Part shown: piece by piece, positions 1 to 8,020 of the stretch
Layout of the letters: each line of letters opens with the position of its first letter
Position numbering within the stretch: the first letter of the stretch is position 1
DNA from: VBCK01 sp036270655
GTDB taxonomy: Bacteria > Pseudomonadota > Gammaproteobacteria > Burkholderiales > Burkholderiaceae_F
Assembly (NCBI GenBank): GCA_036270655.1
Contig: DATBCD010000067.1
Location: 1 to 47,181 of the forward strand
DNA: 47,181 nucleotides
Direction: 5' to 3'
Program-made: the position numbers and the translations under genes
Notes under the pieces: model-generated
What the model saw: the letters and a program-made list of their open reading frames with translations, nothing else
Databases searched by the model: none
Told to the model about the DNA's origin: nothing

Positions 1-1172
1 GCCCGCCGTTCGCGATGCAGGTCGTGCGTGACGAAGGGCTGCCCTTCGGGCGGCTTGGCGAGCCAGTCGCGGTGCTGCATCGTCGCCCGCATATCCGACA
101 AGCCGGTCGACCAGTGTTCGAGCATCGTCAGCCTGCCGAACTGGTAGTCCTTGTGGTAGCTCTCGTAGGGCTTGTCGCGATAGATCAGGTGGATCACGTT
201 GCGCCGGCATGTGCAGGCAAGCCGCTCGGCCCGCCGGTACGCGGGGTTGTCGCGCTCGGACTCCGGCACCAGCGCCATCAAGTCATGCAGCAGCCGGCGG
301 TAATTCTGGTCCTCGTGCAGCGTGGTGGTGACCATCCGGGTCCGGCTCGAATACTGGATGTCCTTCTGCCGCACCGCCACTTGCAGCAGATCCTTGGGCG
401 GAGTTCCAATCGAGCTCCACAGGTCGATCTGGAAGATCAGCGCATCCAGCCTGGGCGGTGTGACCAGCACGTAATGCAGCGGGGTGTTCGATACCAGCCC
501 GCCGTCCCAGTAGAACTCGCCGTCGATTTCCACGGCCGGAAAGCCCGGTGGCAGCGCGCCGGACGCCATGAAGTGCTCGGGCCGCAGCTTGCGCTCGGCG
601 CTGTCGAAGTAGACGAAGTTGCCGGTGCGTACGTTCACCGCGCCCACCGAAACGCGGGTCTCGCGGGCATTGTTGATCCGGTCGAAATCGACGAAGCGCT
701 CCAGCGTGGCGCGCAATGGCCGCGTATCGTAAAAGCTCGCTGTGTGCGGACCGCCGGGCGACAGCGCATGCGAATACCAGGGGCGCGGAACGAAAAAGCC
801 GTTCTGTCCTTCCAGCATGGCGCGCGCGGCTTCGACCGAGTCGACCACCACGCGAAGCGCATCCGGCCATCCGGCCGGGGCCTCCGGCAGCACCGGCAGC
901 GTGGGTGGTCCCCACGGCTGCCGGCAGATGAACTCCCAGAACGCGCGCAGCTGTTCAATGCGCCGCTCGGGGGGATTACCGGCCACCACGGCGGCGTTCA
1001 ACGCGCCGATCGAGATGCCGGCGACCCAGTTTGGATGGATTCCGGCTTCGGCCAGGCCCTCGTATATGCCGGCCTGGTAGGAGCCGAGCGCACCGCCGCC
1101 CTGCAGCACCAGAGCGATGATCGGATAGTCCAGTTGCTGCGGCCTCACGGCGATCGGTATCGCGCGGTCCAT
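1..1172 (-). CDS. Patatin-like phospholipase (DUF3734-type), 3' end outside window
   Basis: This is a serine acyl hydrolase of the patatin family, expected to cleave lipid or other acyl esters with a Ser-Asp dyad. Translation from the ATG at 1172 shows the oxyanion loop GGGALG at residues 25-30, the nucleophile elbow GISIG at 52-56 (Ser54) and the DGG motif at 223-225 (Asp223). The downstream part, with the HKDYQFGRLTMLEHW stretch, resembles the DUF3734 C-terminal extension found on many proteobacterial patatins. No signal peptide is evident, so it is probably cytoplasmic. About 390 residues are visible and the stop codon lies beyond the left edge. The start is 15 bp after the stop of the 3-hydroxybutyrate dehydrogenase gene, so it is probably the last gene of a three-gene operon with it and acetoacetate decarboxylase. 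A role in PHB or ester turnover is inferred from this context only. Confidence 0.9.
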   Translation of the reverse strand, partial: MDRAIPIAVRPQQLDYPIIALVLQGGGALGSYQAGIYEGLAEAGIHPNWVAGISIGALNAAVVAGNPPERRIEQLRAFWEFICRQPWGPPTLPVLPEAPAGWPDALRVVVDSVEAARAMLEGQNGFFVPRPWYSHALSPGGPHTASFYDTRPLRATLERFVDFDRINNARETRVSVGAVNVRTGNFVYFDSAERKLRPEHFMASGALPPGFPAVEIDGEFYWDGGLVSNTPLHYVLVTPPRLDALIFQIDLWSSIGTPPKDLLQVAVRQKDIQYSSRTRMVTTTLHEDQNYRRLLHDLMALVPESERDNPAYRRAERLACTCRRNVIHLIYRDKPYESYHKDYQFGRLTMLEHWSTGLSDMRATMQHRDWLAKPPEGQPFVTHDLHRERR

Positions 1173-1186
1173 TGGCTTGTCTCCCG

Positions 1187-1969
1187 TTACTGCATGTACC
1201 AGCCGTGGCTGACGATGAACGATTGGCCGGTCAGCGCAGCCGACGGGAACGAGCATAGGAAGAGCGCCGTCTGCGCCACATCATCGACCGTCGTGAAAAT
1301 GCCGTCCACGGTGCCGCCCAGCATCACCCGCCGCACCACGTCCTCCTCGCTGATGCCGAGCTCCCTGGCCTGCTCGGGAATCTGCTTGTCCACCAGCGGC
1401 GTGCGCACGAAGCCCGGGCAGATCACATGCGAGCGCACGTTGTGAGCCGCGCCTTCCTTGGCCAGCACGCGCGCCAGCCCCAGCAGGCCGTGCTTGGCCG
1501 TCACGTAGGCCGATTTCAGCGGCGAGGCCTCGTGCGAATGCACCGAGCCCATGTAGATCACGACACCGCCCCGGTTGTTCGGATACATGTACTTCAGCGC
1601 CGCCTTGGTCGTCAGGAACGCCCCGTCGACGTGAATCGCCAGCATCTTCTTCCAGTCGGCGAACGAGTAGCTCTCGATCGGATTGACGATCTGGATGCCC
1701 GCGTTGGACACCAGGATGTCGACGCCGCCGAAGGCGCGTGCCACGCGATCGGTTGCGCTGTTCACCGCTTCCTCGTTGGTCACATCCATCGCCACGCCGA
1801 TCGCCTTGCCGCCGGCGTCGCCGATGGAGGTGGCCACGTTCTGAGCCGCGTCCAGGTTCACGTCGGCGATGGCCACCGAGGCACCCTGGCTCGCCAGCAG
1901 TTCGGCGATGGCCTTGCCGATGCCGCTGGCGGCTCCGGTCACGATCGCGGACTTACCCTTCAGGTTCAT
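1187..1969 (-). CDS. bdhA: 3-hydroxybutyrate dehydrogenase (short-chain dehydrogenase/reductase)
   Basis: This is an NAD-dependent short-chain dehydrogenase, most likely interconverting (R)-3-hydroxybutyrate and acetoacetate in the cytoplasm. At 260 aa it has normal BDH length. The cofactor motif TGAASGIG is at residues 11-18, NAG at 89-91, catalytic Ser142, and the YxxxK pair is Tyr155/Lys159 within YVTAKHGLLG. The C-terminus ends GWYMQ, as in bacterial BDHs, which separates it from acetoacetyl-CoA reductases. It lies 13 bp downstream of acetoacetate decarboxylase and 15 bp upstream of the patatin gene, all on the minus strand. Its product acetoacetate is the substrate of the neighbouring decarboxylase, which supports the assignment. 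Exact substrate specificity is inferred from family and context. Confidence 0.9.
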   Translation of the reverse strand: MNLKGKSAIVTGAASGIGKAIAELLASQGASVAIADVNLDAAQNVATSIGDAGGKAIGVAMDVTNEEAVNSATDRVARAFGGVDILVSNAGIQIVNPIESYSFADWKKMLAIHVDGAFLTTKAALKYMYPNNRGGVVIYMGSVHSHEASPLKSAYVTAKHGLLGLARVLAKEGAAHNVRSHVICPGFVRTPLVDKQIPEQARELGISEEDVVRRVMLGGTVDGIFTTVDDVAQTALFLCSFPSAALTGQSFIVSHGWYMQ

Positions 1970-1982
1970 CGTTCATCCTCCG

Positions 1983-2723
1983 CTATGCGAGATAGTCAAA
2001 CACGACTTTTCCTAGACCCAACGTCAGGTCCGCCACGAAATGCTTGGCGCCGAGCACCTCCAGCACCGGCAGGTCCGCCACGGGCGCCAGCGCGTGGGGC
2101 GCCAGCGACAGCGACGACGGGCCCTCCCAGGCTCCTTTCAGGTTCACGTCCTCCAGGTAATAGCACACCAGCTCGCAGATCCGCGCGCTGCCGTCGACGT
2201 GCGGGATGATCTTCAGCAGATAGTTCGGGGTCGAGCCGAGCGCGCGCGCAAGGGTCTGACTGTCGAGCATGTGGTGCTTGTATCCCATCGTACCGGTGGC
2301 AACGCGCACCGGGCCGTAGTCGAGCGTGCCCACCAGCGTGTCGATTTCCGTGTGCAGCTTGGGCTGCGCGAGCTTCTTCGGAAAGCCCCACAGCTCCCGG
2401 CCACCGGCCAGCGGCGGATGGTCGTCCAGGTACATCGCATGCGTGTAGTGGCCCGCCTGGCCCTTGTACTGCACCGGGATCACCTGGCCGGATTCGGTGT
2501 AGTCGCCGAATCCGGTCGAATCGGGCATTCGAATGAATTCGTAGTTGACCACGGGCGCCGTGATCTGCAGCGGCTCGGGTACCACGGCGCGCAGCCGGTC
2601 CGGATCGGTCCGATAGGAGATGATGAAGAATTCGCGGTTGACGAATCGGTACGGCCCCATCGGGTAGGCGGGGCTGGTCAGAGGCATCGCAAACGCCCGC
2701 TCCCGAATGGTCTTGATGTCCAT
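1983..2723 (-). CDS. adc: Acetoacetate decarboxylase
   Basis: The enzyme decarboxylates acetoacetate to acetone and CO2 through a Schiff base on lysine. The 246-aa product carries the hallmark GRELWGFPKKLA at residues 108-119, where the paired lysines Lys116/Lys117 correspond to the catalytic Lys and its pKa-perturbing neighbour in clostridial Adc. The ATG at 2723 was chosen because a purine-rich GGAAAGGG lies just upstream and the family usually begins near this point; an in-frame start at 2771 would add 16 unconvincing residues. It is probably the first gene of the adc-bdhA-patatin operon. The 201-bp upstream gap holds a strong 11-bp-arm hairpin (2783-2808). Some proteins of this fold are other decarboxylases or dehydratases, but the KK motif and the BDH neighbour favour true Adc. 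Confidence 0.9.
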   Translation of the reverse strand: MDIKTIRERAFAMPLTSPAYPMGPYRFVNREFFIISYRTDPDRLRAVVPEPLQITAPVVNYEFIRMPDSTGFGDYTESGQVIPVQYKGQAGHYTHAMYLDDHPPLAGGRELWGFPKKLAQPKLHTEIDTLVGTLDYGPVRVATGTMGYKHHMLDSQTLARALGSTPNYLLKIIPHVDGSARICELVCYYLEDVNLKGAWEGPSSLSLAPHALAPVADLPVLEVLGAKHFVADLTLGLGKVVFDYLA

Positions 2724-2782
2724 GGGTTTGCCCTTTCCTGGGGAATGGCTCCAGTTTGACACTGCGCGCACCCCTTTGCTCC

Positions 2783-2808
2783 CCCTGTCCCACGCCAGTG
2801 GGACAGGG
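2783..2808. repeat. REP-like GC-rich palindrome, copy 1
   Basis: A perfect inverted repeat with 11-nt arms, CCCTGTCCCAC and GTGGGACAGGG, and a 4-nt loop (gcca). It is followed by ccagggtgagg. The arrangement matches a second element at 18009-18032, and intergenic elements of this style are widespread in GC-rich proteobacterial genomes. It lies between the histidine kinase stop and adc, both on the minus strand, so it could also stop or attenuate read-through. There is no T-run, so a classical intrinsic terminator is not supported. Confidence 0.7.
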
Positions 2809-2924
2809 CCAGGGTGAGGCTCGTTGATCCGGCCGCCACCGCTGCGAAAAGTGACTGGCGCATGACGCGATCGCGCCTGATCCTGAGATGTGAAAAGCGG
2901 GCAGGGGCGGGGCGATCGCCGGTC

Positions 2925-4253
2925 TCAGGCGGACCGGGCGCTGCGGGCGAACAGCACCGCAACCCGCAGCCCCCCCAGCGCGGAATCCATCAGGTGCACC
3001 GACGCCGCATGGCGCTGCGCGATGCTGTGCACGATGGCAAGGCCCAGGCCGCTGCCCGTTTCCTCGAGCGCGCCTTCTTCGTTTCCGACGTGCCGGTAGA
3101 AGCGGCCGAACACGCGTTCCCGTTCCACCGCGGGGATTCCGGGTCCGGAATCATCGACGGTCAGCAGGATCTGCCCTTCGTCCTCGGTCACCGTCAATTC
3201 GACACGGCCGCCCGCCGGCGAATAGCGCACCGCGTTGTCGACCAGGTTGCGCACCAGGATCCGCAGGGCGGATGGGTCGCCCTCGACGATGCAGTTGGCC
3301 TGCGCCTCGAGCGCCAGGCGAATCGATTTGGCCTCGGCCAGCGCAACGACATCGGCGACACCCTGGCGGGCGGCTTCGGCAAGGTCGACCGGCACCAGCG
3401 GCGCCTGCGGCCCTCCGGGCTCGGCGCGGGCGAGCGTCAGCAGTTGCGACACCAGATGCGTGGCGCGCTCGATGCCAGCGGAGAGTGCCTCGATCGCCTC
3501 GCTGCGGGACGCCTCGTCGCTCGAGCGCCGCAGCAGCTGCAGCTGCAGCTTCAGTGCGGTCAACGGCGAGCGCAGCTCATGCGCGGCATCCGAGACGAAA
3601 GCGCGCTGGGCATCGAACGCGCTGCGCAGCCGTGCCAGCAGCGCATTGATCGATTCGACCAGCGGAGACACCTCAACGGGCAGGCCGGACTCGGCCACCG
3701 GCTCCAGCGCGTCGGCGTCGCGCCGCTTGACCTCCGCCGCCAGCCGCCTGACCGGGCGTAGCGAAATGCCGACCGACCAGCCGATCGCCACCGCCAGGAT
3801 CGGTATCAACGCCAGGATCGGAGCCACGGCGCGCAGCGCTGCCTGCGCCGCCAGCTGACGTCGGATCGACAGCGGCTGCGCCACCTGTATGACGCGGTCG
3901 CGTGTCGAGGTGCTGAAAATACGCCAGGTTCCGTTGCCGACCCGGGCCTCGGCGAAGCCCAGCACCGCCTGCGGGGGCAGTGCCAGGCCGGGATGCGATG
4001 CGTAGATCCGGGTTCCGTCGACGGTCCAGATCTGCACCACGAAGTCGAAATCGTCGTTGGCCAGCGCCGCCGCCTCATCGGGCGCGATGAAACCCTGGTC
4101 GCGCAGCGACAGCGCCATCTGGCGCAACTGGTAGTCGAACAGCGACTCGGCCTCGCCCAGCACGTTGGTGTAGGTGAACCCGGCGCCGACCACGGCGCTC
4201 AGGAACACCACCGACAGCAGCGAGACCAGCAGGCGGGACCGGATCGATTTCAC
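2925..4253 (-). CDS. Sensor histidine kinase, QseC/TctE-type
   Basis: This is a membrane-bound histidine kinase of a two-component system. From the GTG at 4253 it is 442 aa. The order is an N-terminal transmembrane helix (about 8-28), a periplasmic sensor region of about 110 residues, a second membrane segment (about 142-164), HAMP, then the H-box DAAHELRSPL with phospho-acceptor His225. The ATPase domain has N-box NLVDNAVRYSP, DSGPGIP and GSGLGLAI. The GTG overlaps the TGA of the response regulator (GTGA), so the two are translationally coupled. The in-frame upstream extension to 4382 only reads through the regulator and was discarded. The stimulus cannot be deduced; the family includes quorum/catecholamine, polymyxin and tricarboxylate sensors. 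Confidence 0.93.
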   Translation of the reverse strand: MKSIRSRLLVSLLSVVFLSAVVGAGFTYTNVLGEAESLFDYQLRQMALSLRDQGFIAPDEAAALANDDFDFVVQIWTVDGTRIYASHPGLALPPQAVLGFAEARVGNGTWRIFSTSTRDRVIQVAQPLSIRRQLAAQAALRAVAPILALIPILAVAIGWSVGISLRPVRRLAAEVKRRDADALEPVAESGLPVEVSPLVESINALLARLRSAFDAQRAFVSDAAHELRSPLTALKLQLQLLRRSSDEASRSEAIEALSAGIERATHLVSQLLTLARAEPGGPQAPLVPVDLAEAARQGVADVVALAEAKSIRLALEAQANCIVEGDPSALRILVRNLVDNAVRYSPAGGRVELTVTEDEGQILLTVDDSGPGIPAVERERVFGRFYRHVGNEEGALEETGSGLGLAIVHSIAQRHAASVHLMDSALGGLRVAVLFARSARSA

Positions 4254-4921
4254 CGGCTCGCCTCGGGCCGGCCCACGTAGTAGCCGACGCCGCGCACGTT
4301 GCGAATGAAGTCGTTGCCGAGCTTGCGCCGCAACTGATGGATGTAGACGGACACGGCATTGCTCTCGATCGCATCGCCCCATCCGTATAGCCGGTCCTCC
4401 AGCTGTCCCCGCGACAGGATGGCTCCAGGCCGTGCCATCAGCGCCTCGAGCACCGCGTATTCGCGCGCCGACAGAACGACCGGCTCGCCGGCCCGGGTCA
4501 CCTGCCGCATCGACGGGTCGAGGCGCACCTCTCCGACCTCGATCGCCGGCTCGCCTCGACCGGCCTTGCGGCGCGAGACCGCGCGGATGCGCGCTGCCAG
4601 CTCCTCCAGCTCGAACGGCTTGACCAGGTAGTCGTCAGCGCCGGCATCCAGGCCGGCGACCCGGTCCTGCAGCGCATCTCGCGCGGTCAGAACGATGACC
4701 GGCGTCTGGTTGTGGCGTAAGCGCATCGCGCGCAGGATCTCCAGGCCGTCGCGCTGCGGCAGGCCCAAGTCCAGCAGAACCAGGTCGAACTGCTCGGTGG
4801 CGAGCACGTTCTCCGCGTTGCGGCCGTCCCGTACCCAGTCCACGGCGCTGCCGTCCTGGCGCAGCGCGGCGCGGATGCTCTCGCCGATCATCCGGTCATC
4901 TTCGACCAGTAACACTCGCAT
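4250..4921 (-). CDS. OmpR/PhoB-family response regulator, QseB/TctD-type
   Basis: This is the DNA-binding partner of the adjacent kinase. The 223-aa product has a receiver domain (1-115) with acidic residues Glu7-Asp8-Asp9, phospho-acceptor Asp51 in LLDLGLP, Thr79 and Lys101 in YLVKPF. It is followed by an OmpR-type winged helix (about 125-220) ending in the typical VRGVGYYVG. The ATG at 4921 gives the canonical MRVLLVEDD start; twelve residues upstream (to 4954) are open but look untranslated. The gene stop overlaps the kinase GTG. The divergent gap of 107 bp to the RDD gene presumably holds the promoter. No operator was recognised. Confidence 0.94.
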   Translation of the reverse strand: MRVLLVEDDRMIGESIRAALRQDGSAVDWVRDGRNAENVLATEQFDLVLLDLGLPQRDGLEILRAMRLRHNQTPVIVLTARDALQDRVAGLDAGADDYLVKPFELEELAARIRAVSRRKAGRGEPAIEVGEVRLDPSMRQVTRAGEPVVLSAREYAVLEALMARPGAILSRGQLEDRLYGWGDAIESNAVSVYIHQLRRKLGNDFIRNVRGVGYYVGRPEASR

Positions 4922-5028
4922 CGTGCCCGTTCGCCCGGAGAAAACGCGGATCAAATCCGGCCCGCGGAGCCGGCCGCGGCATATATTTACATTTTCCGCC
5001 GCCGGCCAAGCGCCGCAGAAGGAGCCGC

Positions 5029-5484
5029 GTGGACCAGGACGAAAACCCCTACCGGCCGCCGAACAGCCCGCTGCTGGTTGCCGGGCAGACTGCGGTCTTG
5101 GGGCCGGCCAGCCGGTGGCGCCGGTTTGGCACCCTTCTGGTCGACTATGTCTGCTTCTTCGTTCTGGGATTCATCGCCGGATTGGTAATTGCCGTCCTGT
5201 TCGGCCCGCGCGGCGCCGCCGTGATCCGCCACATCCCGAACCTCGTTTTGGGGAGCGTGCTGGTTTTCCTCTACTACGTCGCGTTCGAAGGAATCTGGTC
5301 GCGCACGCCAGGCAAATGGGTCCTTGGGACGGTCGTGGTCAGCGAAGCCGGAACGAAACCTTCCTTGAAGCAGGTACTGGCCAGGACTGCGTGCCGATTC
5401 ATTCCCTTTGAGGCTTTTTCATTTCTCGGCGATTCGGGCTGGCACGACAGCATCCCGGGCACACGGGTCATGCGCTGCAGATAG
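5029..5484 (+). CDS. RDD-family small membrane protein
   Basis: A 151-aa integral membrane protein of the RDD family, whose members are transporters or membrane proteins of mostly unknown role. The start is a GTG with GAAGGAG a few bases upstream. The N-terminus DENPYRPP is a short cytoplasmic leader common in these proteins. The RDD signature is visible as RRFGTLLVDY (residues 31-40), followed by hydrophobic segments at about 37-58 and 68-88 and the TPGKWVLG motif typical of the family loop. An AT-rich stretch around 4979-4994 (atatatttacatttt) is the likely promoter region. It is divergent from the two-component system and 23 bp upstream of the phosphoesterase gene. Function is not predictable from sequence. 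Confidence 0.85.
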   Translation: MDQDENPYRPPNSPLLVAGQTAVLGPASRWRRFGTLLVDYVCFFVLGFIAGLVIAVLFGPRGAAVIRHIPNLVLGSVLVFLYYVAFEGIWSRTPGKWVLGTVVVSEAGTKPSLKQVLARTACRFIPFEAFSFLGDSGWHDSIPGTRVMRCR

Positions 5485-5507
5485 CGCTCAAAAGCAATCG
5501 GGCATCC

Positions 5508-5972
5508 ATGGCTCGCATCGGCCTGATTTCCGACACCCACGGCCTGCTCCGGCCGGAGGCTATTTCATTCCTGCGGGGCTCTGATCACATCGTACATGGC
5601 GGCGACATCGGCCACGCTGAAATCCTGGCCCAACTGTCGGCCCTGGCACCCATCACGGCTGTTCGCGGAAATAACGACCGCGGTCCTTGGGCCGAATCTC
5701 TGGCGGAGACGGAGTTCGTCCGGATTGGCGAGGTCTTTGTCTACGTACTGCACGACCTCGCCCAGCTGGACATCGATCCCAATGGCGCCGGCGTACAGGT
5801 CGTCGTTTCGGGGCATTCCCACAAGCCGTCGGTCGAGCGCCGCAACGGCGTTCTGTACGTCAATCCAGGCAGCGCAGGCCCGCGCCGCTTCACGCTGCCG
5901 ATCTCGGTGGCCGAGCTGGTCGTCGCAGGCAGCGTCGTGTCCGCCCGCCTTGTCGAGCTTGAGGTGGGTTAG
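5508..5972 (+). CDS. Metallophosphoesterase, YfcE/MJ0936-type
   Basis: A 154-aa calcineurin-like phosphoesterase, in the size range of the YfcE/MJ0936 phosphodiesterases that hydrolyse phosphodiester substrates with two metal ions. The metal-ligand motifs are all present: DTHG (Asp9, His11), GGDIG (Asp33), GNND (Asn55 or Asn56), His82 and GHSHKP (His103, His105). The segment YVNPGSAGPRR is characteristic of this subgroup. It has no signal peptide, so it is cytoplasmic. It follows the RDD gene by 23 bp on the same strand and may be co-transcribed, then converges on the DUF350 gene with only 13 bp between stops. The physiological substrate is unknown. Confidence 0.92.
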   Translation: MARIGLISDTHGLLRPEAISFLRGSDHIVHGGDIGHAEILAQLSALAPITAVRGNNDRGPWAESLAETEFVRIGEVFVYVLHDLAQLDIDPNGAGVQVVVSGHSHKPSVERRNGVLYVNPGSAGPRRFTLPISVAELVVAGSVVSARLVELEVG

Positions 5973-5985
5973 CACCGAAAACGCA

Positions 5986-6399
5986 TCAATAAGTCATGCA
6001 GGCGGCACTGAGCAGTCCGAACGAAATCGCGATGGCCGCCAGGAACACGCCGCTGGCGACTTTGCCGTCGGCCACATCGTTGGGCAGGTGCGGCAGCAGC
6101 CGGTGCACCAGGAAGTAGGCCAGCAGCTGGACCAGCAGCGCGATCAGCGCCCAGATCAGCATGTCGATCAGGGACGCGCTGTTCTCGATGGCGCTTGCCA
6201 GCGGCAGCACGAAGCCGACCACGGCGCCGCCCAGGCTCGCGCTGGCGGCCGAGTTGCCCTCGCGGATCAGCTTGATTTCGGGGTACGGCGTCATCCACAA
6301 GTAGATGAACAGGAATGCGCCGAGCAGCAGCAGCGCGACCACGAAATAGGCCGCGAAGGCCGGCAGGCCGGCGAGCGATTCGATGGCGGAGATTTTCAT
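5986..6399 (-). CDS. DUF350-family membrane protein (YjfL-like)
   Basis: A 137-aa protein with four predicted transmembrane helices at about 14-36, 54-70, 77-98 and 113-134. It matches the DUF350 layout of two helical pairs separated by a short loop (EIKLIREGNSAASASLGGA). It is the third gene of a minus-strand set: its ATG is 10 bp after the stop of the glutathionylspermidine-synthase-like gene, which in turn overlaps the DUF1190 lipoprotein gene. The same partners occur as yjfL-yjfM-yjfC in E. coli, so the three products probably act together at the inner membrane. The biochemical role of DUF350 is not established. Confidence 0.85.
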   Translation of the reverse strand: MKISAIESLAGLPAFAAYFVVALLLLGAFLFIYLWMTPYPEIKLIREGNSAASASLGGAVVGFVLPLASAIENSASLIDMLIWALIALLVQLLAYFLVHRLLPHLPNDVADGKVASGVFLAAIAISFGLLSAACMTY

Positions 6400-6408
6400 G
6401 GTCCCGGT

Positions 6409-7560
6409 TCACTCCCCGACGAAATAGTGAGGCACGAAGCGGCTGGTGTTGCGCGTGATGGCCGACTCGTCCTCGCGCAGGCCGATGCCGGCCGGCTGGC
6501 CGTCGATCAGCCAGCTGCCGATCGACACGTAATCCCTGCCAAATTGCGGCAGCGGCGCGAGCGCCTGGAACACGCAGTCGCCGGCGTCATAAGGCCCGTC
6601 CGACTGCTCGAGGCGGCTGCCGTCCACCAGGGTCACATTGGCGCCTTCACGGGCCAGCTTCGGCTTGCGCGCGTAGCGCGTTCCGAGCGGCGCCGCGTCG
6701 TAATAGGCCGGCAGCAGATTCGGATGGTCGGGAAACAGCTCCCACAAGACCACCAGCAGCGCCTTGTTCGACAGCAGCATTTTCCAGGCCGGCTCGATGA
6801 ACTGAACGTGCGAAGCCGGCAGGTGAACCCCGAACTGCTCGTGCGCCATCCACTCCCACGGATAGAGCTTGAACAGATACTCGATCGGCTGGTTGTCCTG
6901 GTCGACGAAGTCGATGCCGGCGTGGCCGATCTGGTCGATCGGCAGGGCAACGCTGTCCCATCCGGCCTGTATCGCGGTGTCGCGCAGGTACTCCAGGTTG
7001 CCCCAATCCTCCCGGCTGTCGTCCTCGCTGACCGCCGTGAAGTGCAGCCGCTGGCCTTGCGTGAGCGACTTTAACCGGGCCCAGGCGCCGATCAGTTTCT
7101 CGTGGATCGAATTGAACTGGTCGGCGTCCGGGTGCACGGCCTGCAGCCAGTGCCATTGGGCCACGCTCGCCTCCAGGCACGCGGTGGGCGTGTCGGCGTT
7201 GTACTCGAGCAACTTGGGCGCATCGGTTCCGTTGTAGCTCAGGTCCATGCGTCCGAACAGCGAAAACCCGGCGCCCTCGACCTGCTCGAACGCCGCGAAA
7301 GTGCGCTCGATCAGCGGCACCAGGTCGGGCGTAATCCCGAACTCTCGATAGCGGTCCTTTTCGATCACGTGGCGCGCGGCATCGAGCGCGCGCTGGTGCA
7401 GCTCGGCGCTGGCCGATTCGAGCCGGTCGATCTCATCGGATCCGAACCGGTAGCAGCGGCTCTCGTCCCAATACACGCCGTCGATCGAGTGGTAATGGAA
7501 TCCGAGCGACTCCATCTGCTGTTGCCAGCCGTCGCGCGGCTCCAGAAGCTCCCTTTGCAT
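6409..7560 (-). CDS. Glutathionylspermidine synthase-like ATP-grasp protein (YgiC/YjfC family)
   Basis: A 383-aa ATP-grasp ligase resembling the synthetase half of glutathionylspermidine synthase. Visible landmarks are GRMDLSYNG (residues 103-111, Arg104/Asp106), LLEYNADTPTACLE (117-130, the metal and ATP ligands Glu119/Asn121), and the C-terminal GSWLIDGQPAGIGLREDESAITRNTSRFVPHY. The N-terminal Cys/His amidase domain of E. coli Gss is absent, as in YgiC and YjfC, so the product cannot hydrolyse glutathionylspermidine. Its true amine and carboxylate substrates are unknown. The ATG at 7560 overlaps the upstream lipoprotein stop (TGATG), showing translational coupling; the longer frame to 7824 is the lipoprotein gene read out of frame. 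Confidence 0.92.
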   Translation of the reverse strand: MQRELLEPRDGWQQQMESLGFHYHSIDGVYWDESRCYRFGSDEIDRLESASAELHQRALDAARHVIEKDRYREFGITPDLVPLIERTFAAFEQVEGAGFSLFGRMDLSYNGTDAPKLLEYNADTPTACLEASVAQWHWLQAVHPDADQFNSIHEKLIGAWARLKSLTQGQRLHFTAVSEDDSREDWGNLEYLRDTAIQAGWDSVALPIDQIGHAGIDFVDQDNQPIEYLFKLYPWEWMAHEQFGVHLPASHVQFIEPAWKMLLSNKALLVVLWELFPDHPNLLPAYYDAAPLGTRYARKPKLAREGANVTLVDGSRLEQSDGPYDAGDCVFQALAPLPQFGRDYVSIGSWLIDGQPAGIGLREDESAITRNTSRFVPHYFVGE

Positions 7561-7955
7561 CAGCCGAGCCGGCCGAAAGAGTGTGCCGAGGAGCCGAAAC
7601 CGCCCCGCGACGGCACCGCCGCTTCGATGGCGCGATTGCCCGGGGCCAGCGCGTGCTGGTCCAGTGCGCCGACCAGGCGGGCCTGATCGCGCGCCTGGTT
7701 CTGCGCGCCCCAGCGATCGCCCGCAGGGTAGTCCGGTCCCCGGTACACGAAGCGCGGGCCGCCGAAATTGCCGGCCAGCGGGCCGCGGCTGTCCTCGCGA
7801 TTGCACACGTCGGGCCGGCCCCAATCCGCCGAACAGTCCTCCAGGCTCGCGTAGCGGTCGTGCACGGCACGCTGGGAATCCGGCGTGCAGGCCGGAAGCG
7901 TGGCGGTGCCGATCAGCACCAGCACGATCCTTTTGGAGCGTCGATACTTCGACAT
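7560..7955 (-). CDS. DUF1190 (YgiB/YjfM-like) lipoprotein
   Basis: A 131-aa predicted lipoprotein. The N-terminus has basic residues (KYRRSKR), a hydrophobic run and the lipobox TLPAC with Cys23. The mature part is polar and rich in Gly, Arg and Ala, with a GNFGGPRFVYRGPDY segment and a C-terminal GGFGSSAHSFG, as in DUF1190/YgiB proteins. It overlaps the start of the ATP-grasp gene and heads the DUF1190/ATP-grasp/DUF350 trio, matching E. coli ygiBC and yjfMC. A promoter should lie in the 65-bp gap to the divergent gene at 8021. Function is uncharacterised; an envelope role is inferred from the lipobox. Confidence 0.8.
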   Translation of the reverse strand: MSKYRRSKRIVLVLIGTATLPACTPDSQRAVHDRYASLEDCSADWGRPDVCNREDSRGPLAGNFGGPRFVYRGPDYPAGDRWGAQNQARDQARLVGALDQHALAPGNRAIEAAVPSRGGFGSSAHSFGRLG

Positions 7956-8020
7956 CGCGAGAAGGATACTGACAATTGTGACAGGGGATTGACGCCGCGA
8001 CCGGGCAGAGTGGAACAGGT

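Noticed and set aside
15..1445. A 476-codon plus-strand frame at the left edge
   Set aside because: It is antisense to the patatin and dehydrogenase genes, which carry complete catalytic motifs.
2783..2808. Intrinsic terminator for the histidine kinase gene
   Set aside because: The stem is strong but no T-run follows on either strand, and a related element occurs elsewhere, so a repeat is the better call.
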